Positions 1 through 7,693 of a stretch of 64,000 bases of DNA are shown one piece after another (positions within the stretch are counted from its first letter, which is position 1; every line of letters starts with the position of its first letter). This DNA comes from Candidatus Gastranaerophilales bacterium (lineage in GTDB: Bacteria; Cyanobacteriota; Vampirovibrionia; Gastranaerophilales; Gastranaerophilaceae). The position numbers and the translations under genes are program-made. The stretch covers positions 62,001 through 126,000 of the forward strand of contig CAJUKY010000004.1 in assembly GCA_910587055.1 (NCBI GenBank), read 5' to 3'. A model generated the notes under the pieces. That model was given only the letters and a program-made list of their open reading frames with translations. It did no database searches and had not been told where the DNA came from.

Positions 1-1082
1 TTTATCCATTTATCAGGGTAATCAAATCTTGAATCAATATTAATGCCTGCAGCGCGTGCCGCCATTCCGGCAAGCCCGATTTCTTCGGCTCTCTCTTTGC
101 TTATTGTGCCTGTTTTTTCAAGCCTTGACATTACGGTAGAATTTTTGAGCATTGTTTTTACCATTCTGGAAACATCAGCCCCTACCTTGTTTAAGGTTTT
201 AAGTGCGCGTTCAATTTTTTCATCATCTATGTCAAAGTTTACTCCGCCCGGGGTTAATAATCCCCTTCCAAATCTGCTTCCTGAAAATTCAAGCATAGTG
301 TTAATTACAAGGGTGCGCGTCGCTCCAAAAACGCTTGCCCCCATTAAATAAGCTATATCGCCCGCTATAGCGCCCAAATCTCCTATGTGAATTGCGGCTC
401 TTTCCATTTCAAGCGCCATTTTTCTTATTAATTGCGCTTTGTTTGAAACGGAAATTCCTTTCATTGCTTCTATTACATTTGAATAAGCTAAACTGTATGC
501 TATAACGCTATCCCCTGCAACGGATTCAATTAATTGATTTGAGGGATTCTGCACCATAAGTTTTTCTACCCCTTTATGCTGATACCCGAGGGCAATTTCA
601 AGATGATAAACACTTTCCCCGTTGCACATAAATCTAAAATGACCGGGTTCTATTACCCCTGCATGGATTGGCCCCACTGCAACCTCGTGGATTTCGTCTC
701 CTTCCATTTTAAAGAAAGGATATTTATCTTGATTTTTTCTTAAAGGTTTTAACCACGGATGATTAAGAGGTTCAATATGAAATTCTTCAAAAAATTCCCG
801 CTCAAAGATATGGAATGAAGGAATAACCTGTGTAATACTTTCATAACTTCTTATTCCGGCTTTAAAAAGTGATGAGGTTACATAAAATGAGCCTTTATCA
901 TCCCCGAGAACCGTAAAAAGTTTAACCTGCCCTCTGCCCCAGTCTTTGCCAAAAAATGCCAGAGGCCGCATTTTATCAACGCTTACAAGGCTTATAATTT
1001 CAGCCCTTAAATCGTCGATATCAAGTGTCGGGATATCGTTTAAATTTATTTTTTCATTATTTTTTGTCTTAATCCAATTCAT
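1..1082 (-). CDS. HyfG/HycE-like large subunit of an Ehr-type complex (partial)
   Basis: Reading minus from an ATG at 1082, five bases after the hyfF-like stop, gives an open frame of 360 codons that leaves the window, so the C-terminus is missing. Residues 1 to about 130 resemble the NuoC/30-kDa domain. They run into a NuoD/HycE-like domain containing GPIHAGVIEPGHFRF, QHKGVEKL and MERAAIHIGDLGA. In active group 4 NiFe hydrogenases the L1 motif R-x-C-G-x-C follows the HKG-EKL segment. Here the aligned residues 187-192 are S-V-A-G-D-S, so both nickel-ligand cysteines and the arginine are absent. This matches energy-converting hydrogenase-related (Ehr) complexes, whose activity is unknown. The L2 cysteines lie outside the window. 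It is the last visible gene of the operon; a NuoB/HyfI-like subunit probably follows. Confidence 0.85.
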   Translation of the reverse strand, partial: MNWIKTKNNEKINLNDIPTLDIDDLRAEIISLVSVDKMRPLAFFGKDWGRGQVKLFTVLGDDKGSFYVTSSLFKAGIRSYESITQVIPSFHIFEREFFEEFHIEPLNHPWLKPLRKNQDKYPFFKMEGDEIHEVAVGPIHAGVIEPGHFRFMCNGESVYHLEIALGYQHKGVEKLMVQNPSNQLIESVAGDSVIAYSLAYSNVIEAMKGISVSNKAQLIRKMALEMERAAIHIGDLGAIAGDIAYLMGASVFGATRTLVINTMLEFSGSRFGRGLLTPGGVNFDIDDEKIERALKTLNKVGADVSRMVKTMLKNSTVMSRLEKTGTISKERAEEIGLAGMAARAAGINIDSRFDYPDKWI

Positions 1083-1086
1083 ATCT

Positions 1087-2523
1087 TTATCCTAAAAAGC
1101 CTGCGGCTGCTTTAATAATTTCATTCAAAACAGGGGAAATATAAATTCCTAAAATAAATACGACAGTGAGCATTATAACCTGCGGAATATACATTGAAAC
1201 GGTTATTTTGCCCCTGTTTTTTTCTATAATACCCTGTTTTTCTTCGCTCAATGTTCCAAATGTCATTTTTAGTACCACTTTTGCCATTCCGTATAATATT
1301 ACCGTTAAAAGAAGCGCAAAAACAATGCACATCAAATAATGACCGTCCGAAAGCATTGTTTTTATTATCAAAAACTCGCTTATAAAAAGAACGGATGTCG
1401 GGAAAGCGCAAATTCCAAGCAAAGATAAAATCCAGAGCCAGCCTGTTTTTTTATCTGCAGCCATAAGCCCTGAAACCTGCTTTATTCTTTTTGTTTCATA
1501 AAGTTCAAGCACATTTCCCGATGTTAAGAAAAATGATGCCTTTGCAAGAGAATGCCCTATTAAATGCAAAATAACGGCATAATGCGCCGCCCCCAGAAGA
1601 GCCGTTCCTATTGATAAAATGCCCATATTTTCAATGGATGAATATGCAAGCATTCTTTTATAATTTTTAATGTGATATAAGAATACTGCAGTTACAAACA
1701 AGGATAAAAAGCCCATAATAAGAAGCATTATTCTGCCGTAAAAACTGTCTCCCGCGGCACATAAGATGTTAAATACTCTTAAAATTACAAGGTAAGCTGA
1801 ATTTAAAAGGGTGGCAGAAAGCAGAGCGGAAATCGGCGAAGGAGATTCGGAATGTGCATCGGGAAGCCAGAAATGCGCAGGTGCAAGCCCCATTTTTGTT
1901 CCAAACCCGAATAGTATAAATACAAAGCTTAATTTTAGCCAGAAAGCATCAAATTTACCGCCTGAAGCATTTTCAAAAAGCTGTGCAAAATTTAAAGTGT
2001 TTAAGTCGGATGATATATTTAAAAATATAATGCCGATAAATGCAAGAGCAATTCCTATTGAGCAGATAAAAACATATTTCCAGGCTGCTTCAATAGAATT
2101 TTTAGTTTTATTAAAATATATTAAATATGCGCTTGTAAGGGTTGTTCCTTCAACTAAAATCCAGGCTATTCCTAAATCCGTGCTTAAAATTGCCCCTGTC
2201 ATTGCAAAGACAAATGCCATAATCATAATAAAATAATGATTCATTTTTTTGTTTGAAGCACTTATATGCTTTGAGTAGCCGTTATTATAGATAACTGTCA
2301 TTAGAAACACAAATGATAAAATAATAAGAAAAATTTTATTAACATTATCAAGTGCAAAATAGCTTCCTGCGGGTTCATTTACAATATTAAACACAAGAGA
2401 GAATGAAATTATAAAATGCAAAATTGCATAAATATTCAATAAAAATTTGCTAAAACCCTTATGCCTGATTAAAAGCATCAAAAGCCCCGCAATTATGGGA
2501 AATATCATCAATAAATTTATCAT
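1087..2523 (-). CDS. HyfF/NuoN-MrpD-like proton-translocating membrane subunit
   Basis: A 478-residue protein that is almost entirely transmembrane, of the Proton_antipo_M (ND2/4/5-like) family. Family hallmarks are the GLAPAHFWLPDAHSESPSPISALLSA segment (residues about 205-240) with its conserved His and Pro, and KRMLAYSSIENMG further on. It belongs to the antiporter-like subunits that pump ions in complex I and membrane-bound hydrogenases. Its ATG overlaps the stop of the upstream hyfE-like gene (TAATG), and the next gene starts five bases downstream, so it is co-translated. The length fits HyfF (about 480-530). It is shorter than the HyfB-like paralogue in the same operon and lacks that protein's C-terminal extension. 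Confidence 0.85.
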   Translation of the reverse strand: MINLLMIFPIIAGLLMLLIRHKGFSKFLLNIYAILHFIISFSLVFNIVNEPAGSYFALDNVNKIFLIILSFVFLMTVIYNNGYSKHISASNKKMNHYFIMIMAFVFAMTGAILSTDLGIAWILVEGTTLTSAYLIYFNKTKNSIEAAWKYVFICSIGIALAFIGIIFLNISSDLNTLNFAQLFENASGGKFDAFWLKLSFVFILFGFGTKMGLAPAHFWLPDAHSESPSPISALLSATLLNSAYLVILRVFNILCAAGDSFYGRIMLLIMGFLSLFVTAVFLYHIKNYKRMLAYSSIENMGILSIGTALLGAAHYAVILHLIGHSLAKASFFLTSGNVLELYETKRIKQVSGLMAADKKTGWLWILSLLGICAFPTSVLFISEFLIIKTMLSDGHYLMCIVFALLLTVILYGMAKVVLKMTFGTLSEEKQGIIEKNRGKITVSMYIPQVIMLTVVFILGIYISPVLNEIIKAAAGFLG

Positions 2524-3161
2524 TATTCATAATCCTTAAGTTCAGATAGATGGGAAACTTCAAGGTCTTTAAATTCCTTGTTAATTTCTCTTACAAAAAG
2601 CCCTAAAATGTATACTGCAATAAATACATCAAGAAGAACCCCGAGGTTTACAAGCACGGGCATTTCAGAAGCTACGGAAAGTGACAAAAGAAATATTCCG
2701 TTTTCCATAGTAATAAATTCTATAACGTTTGAAACGATTTTATGTTTGATTGTAATAAGCCATAAGCTGATTACAATAACACTTACGGATATTCCGAAAT
2801 ATAAAGGTGCAATGTTTTTCATTCCCGTCATACAGTTTGAAGCCAAAAACCCCGCAAGAAGTATCATGCTTGAAATAACAAGACAGTAAAAATGAGGAAT
2901 ATTGGCCTCATCATCCCTGTTTGTATTGGTTTTTTTTAAGATTTTATATAAAAACCACGGAATAACAACAGCTTTTACAATAAGCGTTTCCATTATTAAA
3001 AATGCAATATCAAGAAGCGGCGTGTTTTTATACCCCAGAAGGCATATTAAAAACAACAATATCCCCTGAATTATTAAAATCCTTATATGGGAAATTATTC
3101 TTGATGTTGCAGATAAATACAACATTGATAAGCCGAAAAGTATTACAAAACCGTTTTCCAA
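2523..3161 (-). CDS. HyfE/NuoK-like membrane subunit
   Basis: About 212 residues with six or so hydrophobic segments and a short polar C-terminus, as in HyfE (hydrogenase-4 component E; about 216 aa, with a NuoK-like part). The frame is open upstream to 3215, but I place the start at a TTG at 3161. A GGAGG lies 8 nt before it, and the upstream part would overlap the hyfC-like gene. HyfE-like proteins connect the large antiporter subunits to the rest of the membrane arm. The call rests mainly on operon position, between the hyfC- and hyfF-like genes, plus the hydrophobic pattern, because this family has few invariant residues. Confidence 0.7.
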   Translation of the reverse strand: MENGFVILFGLSMLYLSATSRIISHIRILIIQGILLFLICLLGYKNTPLLDIAFLIMETLIVKAVVIPWFLYKILKKTNTNRDDEANIPHFYCLVISSMILLAGFLASNCMTGMKNIAPLYFGISVSVIVISLWLITIKHKIVSNVIEFITMENGIFLLSLSVASEMPVLVNLGVLLDVFIAVYILGLFVREINKEFKDLEVSHLSELKDYE

Positions 3162-3165
3162 AAAT

Positions 3166-4083
3166 CTAACCTCCAAACACCTTTGCAGCTGTAAGTGACA
3201 TAACAATAAGTGCAAAAGAGCTCATAATAAATATAAATTCAAAAACATGCGACATTCTGATACGCGCCATGCTTGATTCCACCGTTCCTATAATAATTGA
3301 TATCAAAAATACAATCATTAAATAGTAAAGGGCATAAAAAGGATTTCCGTCAGGAATTATAATTTTTGCAATTAATGATGTTATTAAAAGCATCTTAATC
3401 CCTGCTGACCAGCTTATTAAAGCTAAATCAAACCCTGAATTATCAAGTATCATAACCTCATGAATCATCGTAAGTTCAAGATGTGTCGCAGGGTCATCCA
3501 CAGGCACCCTGCATCCTTCAATTAACACCATTAAAAACAGTGCAAGTACGGCGAATATTATAATTAAAACCCCGTAGCTTCCGGCATTTTCAGCTATTTT
3601 TGACAGGCTTTCAAATGTGTAATTGCCGCTTAATGCCATAACAGAGCCCATTATTATGAAAAATGCAGGCTCAACTATTGATGTAAAGCAGGCTTCTCTA
3701 GATGTTCCCATTCCTTCAAAGCTTGAACCCGTATCCATTGCCCCGATACAGGAGAAGAATTTTCCTAAAGCAAGAAAATAGGCAAAAACAATAAGCCCTG
3801 CAGGGATATCAATAATTGCATTTCCTGAAATTAAGGGTATAAAAAGTGCTGCCGTAATTACTGCCGCAAATGATATTAAGGGTGTAAGCCTGAAAACGGC
3901 TGATGCTGTATTGCTTATCACAAAATCTTTTTTAATTAATTTTATAAAATCATATAAAGGCTGAAAAACGCTTGCACCGTATCTTCCGCCCCAGAAAGCT
4001 TTTGTTTTTCTTATAATCCCTGTCATTAAAAACGGTAAAAACATTACTGCAATTATATTTGATAAAATTATAAATCCCTTCAT
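3166..4083 (-). CDS. HyfC/NuoH-like membrane subunit
   Basis: A 305-residue membrane protein of the NADH dehydrogenase subunit 1 (NuoH/HycD/HyfC) family. Seen directly are GGRYGASVFQPLYDFIKLIKKD near the N-terminus and a loop containing LIEGCRVPVDDPATHLELTMIHE. The latter is the acidic family signature facing the quinone or hydrogenase module. The start is the ATG at 4083, preceded by GGAGG 9 nt upstream; the frame is open 30 bases further but overlaps hyfB. NuoH-like subunits link the peripheral Fe-S/large-subunit module to the ion-pumping arm, which fits an Ehr or group 4 hydrogenase layout. Confidence 0.87.
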   Translation of the reverse strand: MKGFIILSNIIAVMFLPFLMTGIIRKTKAFWGGRYGASVFQPLYDFIKLIKKDFVISNTASAVFRLTPLISFAAVITAALFIPLISGNAIIDIPAGLIVFAYFLALGKFFSCIGAMDTGSSFEGMGTSREACFTSIVEPAFFIIMGSVMALSGNYTFESLSKIAENAGSYGVLIIIFAVLALFLMVLIEGCRVPVDDPATHLELTMIHEVMILDNSGFDLALISWSAGIKMLLITSLIAKIIIPDGNPFYALYYLMIVFLISIIIGTVESSMARIRMSHVFEFIFIMSSFALIVMSLTAAKVFGG

Positions 4084-4085
4084 AA

Positions 4086-6023
4086 TTAAAAACCTCCGCC
4101 CGTAAAGCCCCAAGAGAAGAAACTTCCGATGATTGCAATAATAAGGAAAATTAAACCGTATTTTAAATAATCCTGCAGATTGCCGTTTTGTAATTTTTCA
4201 AATTTTGATAAAAACCATTCGTCAAATTTTAAAAACGGGTTGATAACGTAAGCTTCCTCTATGTCTTCAATTTTTAAGTTAAAATGAGCGGATTTCGGGA
4301 ATAATTTTTTCGGTTTTTCAATGTCAAAAATCTTTTTAAATAAAGGCTTTAACATTGATAAAAACGGGCTTGCGTATGATGAACCCGTGTATTGTGCATA
4401 CGGCAGCTCTCTATTGTATCCGCAGCCCCATGTAGGTGCGGTTTCAGCTTTTTTATTTGAATATTTTTTAATATACATAAGTAAAGTTATGATAAATAAC
4501 ATTAAAAGTGCACTGAGTGCAATAACTTTGACAATTTCAAGAGGTTCTCCGACATCAGGAATTTGAATGTTCGAAACCCCCGCAAACAAAGTTTCAACAG
4601 GCATAATCAATATTTCAAAAAATAATTCGGGAAAAATCCCTATTAATAAAGCAAATGAGGCTAAAATCCCCATGGGCGCAATCATTGTCTTAGAAACTTC
4701 ATCAGCTTTTTGAGCCTTTTCACTTCTCGGGTGCCCTAAAAATGTTACACTGAAAGCCTTTGTAAAACATAAAAGTGCCATTGTGCCTACAAATGCAAGC
4801 CCTGAGAAGGCAGATATCAAAACAAGAAAATTAAAAAAGCTGTTAATTGAAAGCCCTTTTAACATCCCGAAGTATATTAAAAATTCACCGATAAACCCGT
4901 TAAACGGCGGAAGTGCACATATTGCAAGGGAGCCTATTAAAAACAGAGCTCCGGTTTTCGGCATTTTTTTGATTAAACCGCCTAAAAGCTCCATATTTTT
5001 TGTATGGCATTTAAGATAAACGGCTCCTGCGCCGAAAAACAACAGATTTTTAAATATTGAATGGTTTAATATGTGGAATATGCACCCGATGAAACCTAAA
5101 AATGCTACAATCGGCTGATTATGAACAAGTCCGAGCATCCCTACTCCAAGCCCTATTCCTATTATGCCGATATTTTCAATTGAAGAGTATGCAAGCATTT
5201 TTTTAATATCAGATTGGCTTATTGCGTATAAAATACCGTATAGTGCAGTAATAACGGATATTATTAAAATAAAATAAGCAATAAACCTTGAGGGGGTGCC
5301 TGTTAAAGATAAAATTCTTAAAATTCCGTAAATTCCTGTTTTTATCATAACGCCTGACATTATGGCGCTTATATGGCTCGGTGCAACGGGATGCGCTTCA
5401 GGGAGCCAGTTATGAAAAGGAACAAAACCCGCCTTTATGCCGAATCCGATAAAAAATAACATGAATATAATATCCGAAAATGCGGTATTTTCTTTTAAAA
5501 CCTGTGCAAATGTGTTGAAGTCGTAACTTCCCGCTTTGATTGACAAAGCTGCAAAAGCTGTTATTAAAAAAAGCACAGAAATGTGCATGAAAATAAGATA
5601 TTTTACCCCTGCGTTTAATACTTCTTTTTTATCATTTTCAAATATCACAAGGAAGAATGAAGACAGTGACATTATTTCCCAGATGATAAGGAAAAATAAA
5701 GCATTCTGGCAGGTAACAACTCCAATCATTGAAATAAAAAGCGCTAAAAAGAAGATATAATGCGAAGTAACACTTTTGCCTTTTTCAATATAGGGTTTTA
5801 AATATCCTTTAGAATAAATTAAGGCTAAAAGCCCCATTACAAGGATTATTATCGTAAAAAATGCACTTAAAGGATCAAAAACAAATTGTATATCTTTAAA
5901 AATCCCGTCCGTATGCAGAGTATTTGTTACGGGATATCCTGTGAATAATGCCTTAACGGCAGAGGGCATAAGGTATACCCAGCCTGCTAAAACCGTTATT
6001 ATGCTTAAAATGTATAAAATCAT
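4086..6023 (-). CDS. HyfB/NuoL-like proton-translocating membrane subunit
   Basis: A 645-residue antiporter-like subunit and the first gene of the operon. Residues about 190-245 hold FVPFHNWLPEAHPVAPSHISA, the Proton_antipo_M signature, followed by DIKKMLAYSSIENIGII. The length and C-terminal tail (TWGCGYNRELPYAQYTGSSYA, then a final membrane helix) match HyfB/HycC-type proteins. The TWGCGY motif is common in hydrogenase-4 component B. No strong Shine-Dalgarno sequence precedes the ATG. A TAAAAA box lies 5 nt upstream, so the message could have a very short leader. The next gene starts two bases after the stop. Function as an ion pump is inferred from the family. Confidence 0.87.
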   Translation of the reverse strand: MILYILSIITVLAGWVYLMPSAVKALFTGYPVTNTLHTDGIFKDIQFVFDPLSAFFTIIILVMGLLALIYSKGYLKPYIEKGKSVTSHYIFFLALFISMIGVVTCQNALFFLIIWEIMSLSSFFLVIFENDKKEVLNAGVKYLIFMHISVLFLITAFAALSIKAGSYDFNTFAQVLKENTAFSDIIFMLFFIGFGIKAGFVPFHNWLPEAHPVAPSHISAIMSGVMIKTGIYGILRILSLTGTPSRFIAYFILIISVITALYGILYAISQSDIKKMLAYSSIENIGIIGIGLGVGMLGLVHNQPIVAFLGFIGCIFHILNHSIFKNLLFFGAGAVYLKCHTKNMELLGGLIKKMPKTGALFLIGSLAICALPPFNGFIGEFLIYFGMLKGLSINSFFNFLVLISAFSGLAFVGTMALLCFTKAFSVTFLGHPRSEKAQKADEVSKTMIAPMGILASFALLIGIFPELFFEILIMPVETLFAGVSNIQIPDVGEPLEIVKVIALSALLMLFIITLLMYIKKYSNKKAETAPTWGCGYNRELPYAQYTGSSYASPFLSMLKPLFKKIFDIEKPKKLFPKSAHFNLKIEDIEEAYVINPFLKFDEWFLSKFEKLQNGNLQDYLKYGLIFLIIAIIGSFFSWGFTGGGF

Positions 6024-6098
6024 TCTTATTTTTATCCAAATTGTTAATGCTTTAGTATAAGATTATTCTATAATAAACTTAAAAAAAGAGGAAAAAAT

Positions 6099-6581
6099 AT
6101 GTCTGAAAATTATAAAACTTATCTTGATAACGGAATATATGACATTCAAGACGGCAAATATACAAACGCTCTTGAAAATATTAATAAATCGCTTGAATTA
6201 AAAAATGATTGGGAAATTCCTTATTTTTACCGCGCGGTTGCCTATCAGGCGCTTGAAGATTTTGACGAAGCTATGCTTGATTATACAAAAGCACTGCAAT
6301 TAAACCCGAAAATGACCGATGCTTATTACAACAGAGCAAGAATAACATTAACAAGAAAGGATATTGAAAACCCTGATATTTTTGGTGCTGTTAAAGATTT
6401 GGAAAAGGCAATCGAACTTGATGAAAACTTTATAGATGCTCTTTATGCAATGGCCTGTGCGCAAAAGAAACTTGAAAATTATAATGAAGCTCTGGAATAT
6501 TTGAATAGAATTCTTGAAATTGAACCCGATGCGATTAATGCAAAAGCTTTGAAAAAGCTTATCGAACAGAAGTATATGTAA
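6099..6581 (+). CDS. TPR repeat protein
   Basis: A 160-residue protein built of about four tetratricopeptide repeats (residues about 5-150), each with the usual Tyr/Ala/Gly/Pro spacing, such as AVAYQALEDFDEAMLDYTKALQLNP. No signal peptide or membrane segment, so it is probably cytoplasmic and mediates protein contacts. An AAAGAGGAAAAAAT leader gives a Shine-Dalgarno sequence. It is divergent from the Ehr-type operon and separated from it by 75 bp. No partner can be named from context. Confidence 0.85.
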   Translation: MSENYKTYLDNGIYDIQDGKYTNALENINKSLELKNDWEIPYFYRAVAYQALEDFDEAMLDYTKALQLNPKMTDAYYNRARITLTRKDIENPDIFGAVKDLEKAIELDENFIDALYAMACAQKKLENYNEALEYLNRILEIEPDAINAKALKKLIEQKYM

Positions 6582-6654
6582 ATTATAATAAAAATTTTGC
6601 AGGCTTTTGCCCCCGTATGTTACAATCATTTCGGGTAAGCTTGTCCTATTTACA

Positions 6655-6701
6655 CCTCCCCCTGCACAGACTTGTAATGTAGGAAATGACAGGAAAGGAG
6701 G
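6655..6701 (+). promoter_or_regulatory. Hairpin sequestering the ribosome binding site of the small peptide gene
   Basis: CCTCC (6655-6659) can pair with GGAGG (6697-6701), and CCTG (6661-6664) with CAGG (6690-6693). Together they form an interrupted 9-bp stem. The 3' arm contains the Shine-Dalgarno sequence of the ORF starting at 6710, so the mRNA could block its own translation. Seen by inspection only. Confidence 0.5.
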
Positions 6702-6709
6702 CGAAAAAG

Positions 6710-6787
6710 ATGAATTTCAGTATTACTGAAAAAGCGCTATGGCTTATCTTGCTGATAATAATAGCGCTTATAATCTTAACAAAATAG
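6710..6787 (+). CDS. 25-residue hydrophobic membrane peptide (type I toxin-like)
   Basis: Short ORF of 25 codons with a strong Shine-Dalgarno sequence (AAAGGAGGCG, 5-9 nt before the ATG). The peptide starts MNFSITEKALW and continues with a run of Leu, Ile and Ala that forms one predicted transmembrane helix, ending ILTK. A stem-loop lies just downstream. A short hydrophobic peptide with its ribosome binding site inside a hairpin and followed by a terminator-like structure is the usual layout of type I toxins and holin-like toxins. I see no clear antisense RNA promoter, so the toxin role is inference. It could equally be a small membrane-complex subunit. Confidence 0.55.
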   Translation: MNFSITEKALWLILLIIIALIILTK

Positions 6788-6797
6788 GGAAGTAATG

Positions 6798-6840
6798 AAG
6801 CACTCCGGGAGAAAATTTCCGCACTCTCGGGGTGCTTTCC
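6798..6840 (+). terminator. Stem-loop after the small peptide gene
   Basis: Arms 6798-6811 and 6824-6837 pair over 14 positions with one G-T pair and one mismatch, around a 12-nt loop. The T run after it is weak (TTTCCC), so termination may be partial. Confidence 0.55.
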
Positions 6841-6883
6841 CTATATTCTTATTATAACCTATTTAAAAAACATTGCAACACAA

Positions 6884-7216
6884 TCAAAAGAACTTTTGCA
6901 GGATTTCATCAAGGAGCTTTAATTTATCCGTATCGTTTTGTATGAAATTTATTTTCTGATTAATTGCAGCCAGAAGCTCTTCTTTGTTATCCGGTTCATC
7001 AAAGCGAAGTAAATCTTGAATACTGGTATCCAGTGCTCTGGCTATGTTTTCAATTGTTTCAGCCTGTGTAAAGCTTGCGCCGGTTTCAATACGTGACATC
7101 ATTCTCGGGCCTATATCCGCAAGTTCAGCCAGATGTTCTTGTGATATACCTTTTGCGTTTCTTAATTTTGCAACGCGTAAGCCAAATAATGTTTTTAAAT
7201 TTTTACCGTCAGACAT
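6884..7216 (-). CDS. XRE-family helix-turn-helix regulator
   Basis: A 110-residue protein with a Cro/C1-type HTH at residues about 10-65 (FGLRVAKLRNAKGISQEHLA ... IGPRMMSRIETG) and a 40-residue C-terminal tail rich in Leu and Lys that may dimerise. An inverted repeat at 7281-7301, upstream of the gene, is a plausible operator. A TAAAAT box lies only 2 nt before the ATG, so the transcription start is not clear. The target genes are unknown. The divergent neighbour is the MFS carrier some 480 bp away. Confidence 0.85.
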   Translation of the reverse strand: MSDGKNLKTLFGLRVAKLRNAKGISQEHLAELADIGPRMMSRIETGASFTQAETIENIARALDTSIQDLLRFDEPDNKEELLAAINQKINFIQNDTDKLKLLDEILQKFF

Positions 7217-7280
7217 TAATTTTATTCGCTTTCCGTTATTTTCTTATGCTAATCTTTACTGTTAATAAAATTAATGACAT

Positions 7281-7301
7281 TGTCTGACTGTATAACAGAC
7301 A
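7281..7301. promoter_or_regulatory. Inverted repeat, possible operator of the XRE gene
   Basis: TGTCTG (7281-7286) and CAGACA (7296-7301) are perfect inverted arms with a 9-nt spacer, 65 bp upstream of the XRE regulator start. No other copy was noticed nearby. Confidence 0.35.
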
Positions 7302-7425
7302 CATAATTACTAAGTTTTGTAACAATATGTACTTTAATGTCTTGAAATAAGAAATTTATTTGTTAGACTATAAGTAAAAGGAATGATTTTTTAATTTTCA
7401 AACTAAATTAGATTTTAATTCAGCG

Positions 7426-7530
7426 CGGGCGTGTAACATCGCAATCGCCCGTTTTCTTACAGAGACGGAAAAAATTCACCCTTTTTGACCTTATATGATA
7501 ACGGTATGGAATAACATACCGTTTTTTATT
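7426..7530 (+). ncRNA. Candidate small RNA with two hairpins and a terminator
   Basis: The 477-bp gap between 7217 and 7693 contains no convincing ORF. It holds a GC-rich hairpin (CGGGCG 7426-7431 with CGCCCG 7446-7451). Further on is a perfect 9-bp stem (7500-7508 with 7515-7523) followed by TTTTTTATTTTTT, a textbook rho-independent terminator. No protein gene ends just before this terminator on the plus strand, so it may end a small RNA. A matching promoter is not clear (TATAAG at 7369-7374, but no -35 box at 17 bp). Confidence 0.35.
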
Positions 7531-7532
7531 TT
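7500..7532 (+). terminator. Rho-independent terminator
   Basis: Perfect 9-bp stem with loop GAATAA, followed by a long T-rich run. It lies upstream of the MFS gene with no upstream plus-strand CDS. Confidence 0.7.
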
Positions 7533-7693
7533 TTAAAGCGGTGCGGCATCTCATGCAAAAATATTTGAAATGGCATTTCATACAAAAAATATTAAAATAG
7601 CTGTAATTCCTGTTAAAAATTAACACATCTTAGCTATATGACTTTTATTCCATTTTAATGTACAATGGGTTTAAGTTTTGTTAGGAGGATTTA

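Noticed and set aside
1..1082. Active NiFe hydrogenase catalytic subunit
   Set aside because: The L1 cysteine pair is replaced by Ala and Ser, so I call it Ehr-type instead of a hydrogenase.
7420..7626. Minus-strand ORF of 68 codons in the gap before the MFS gene
   Set aside because: It spans two hairpins and a terminator, lacks a ribosome binding site and has Lys/Arg/Tyr/Phe-rich shadow composition.
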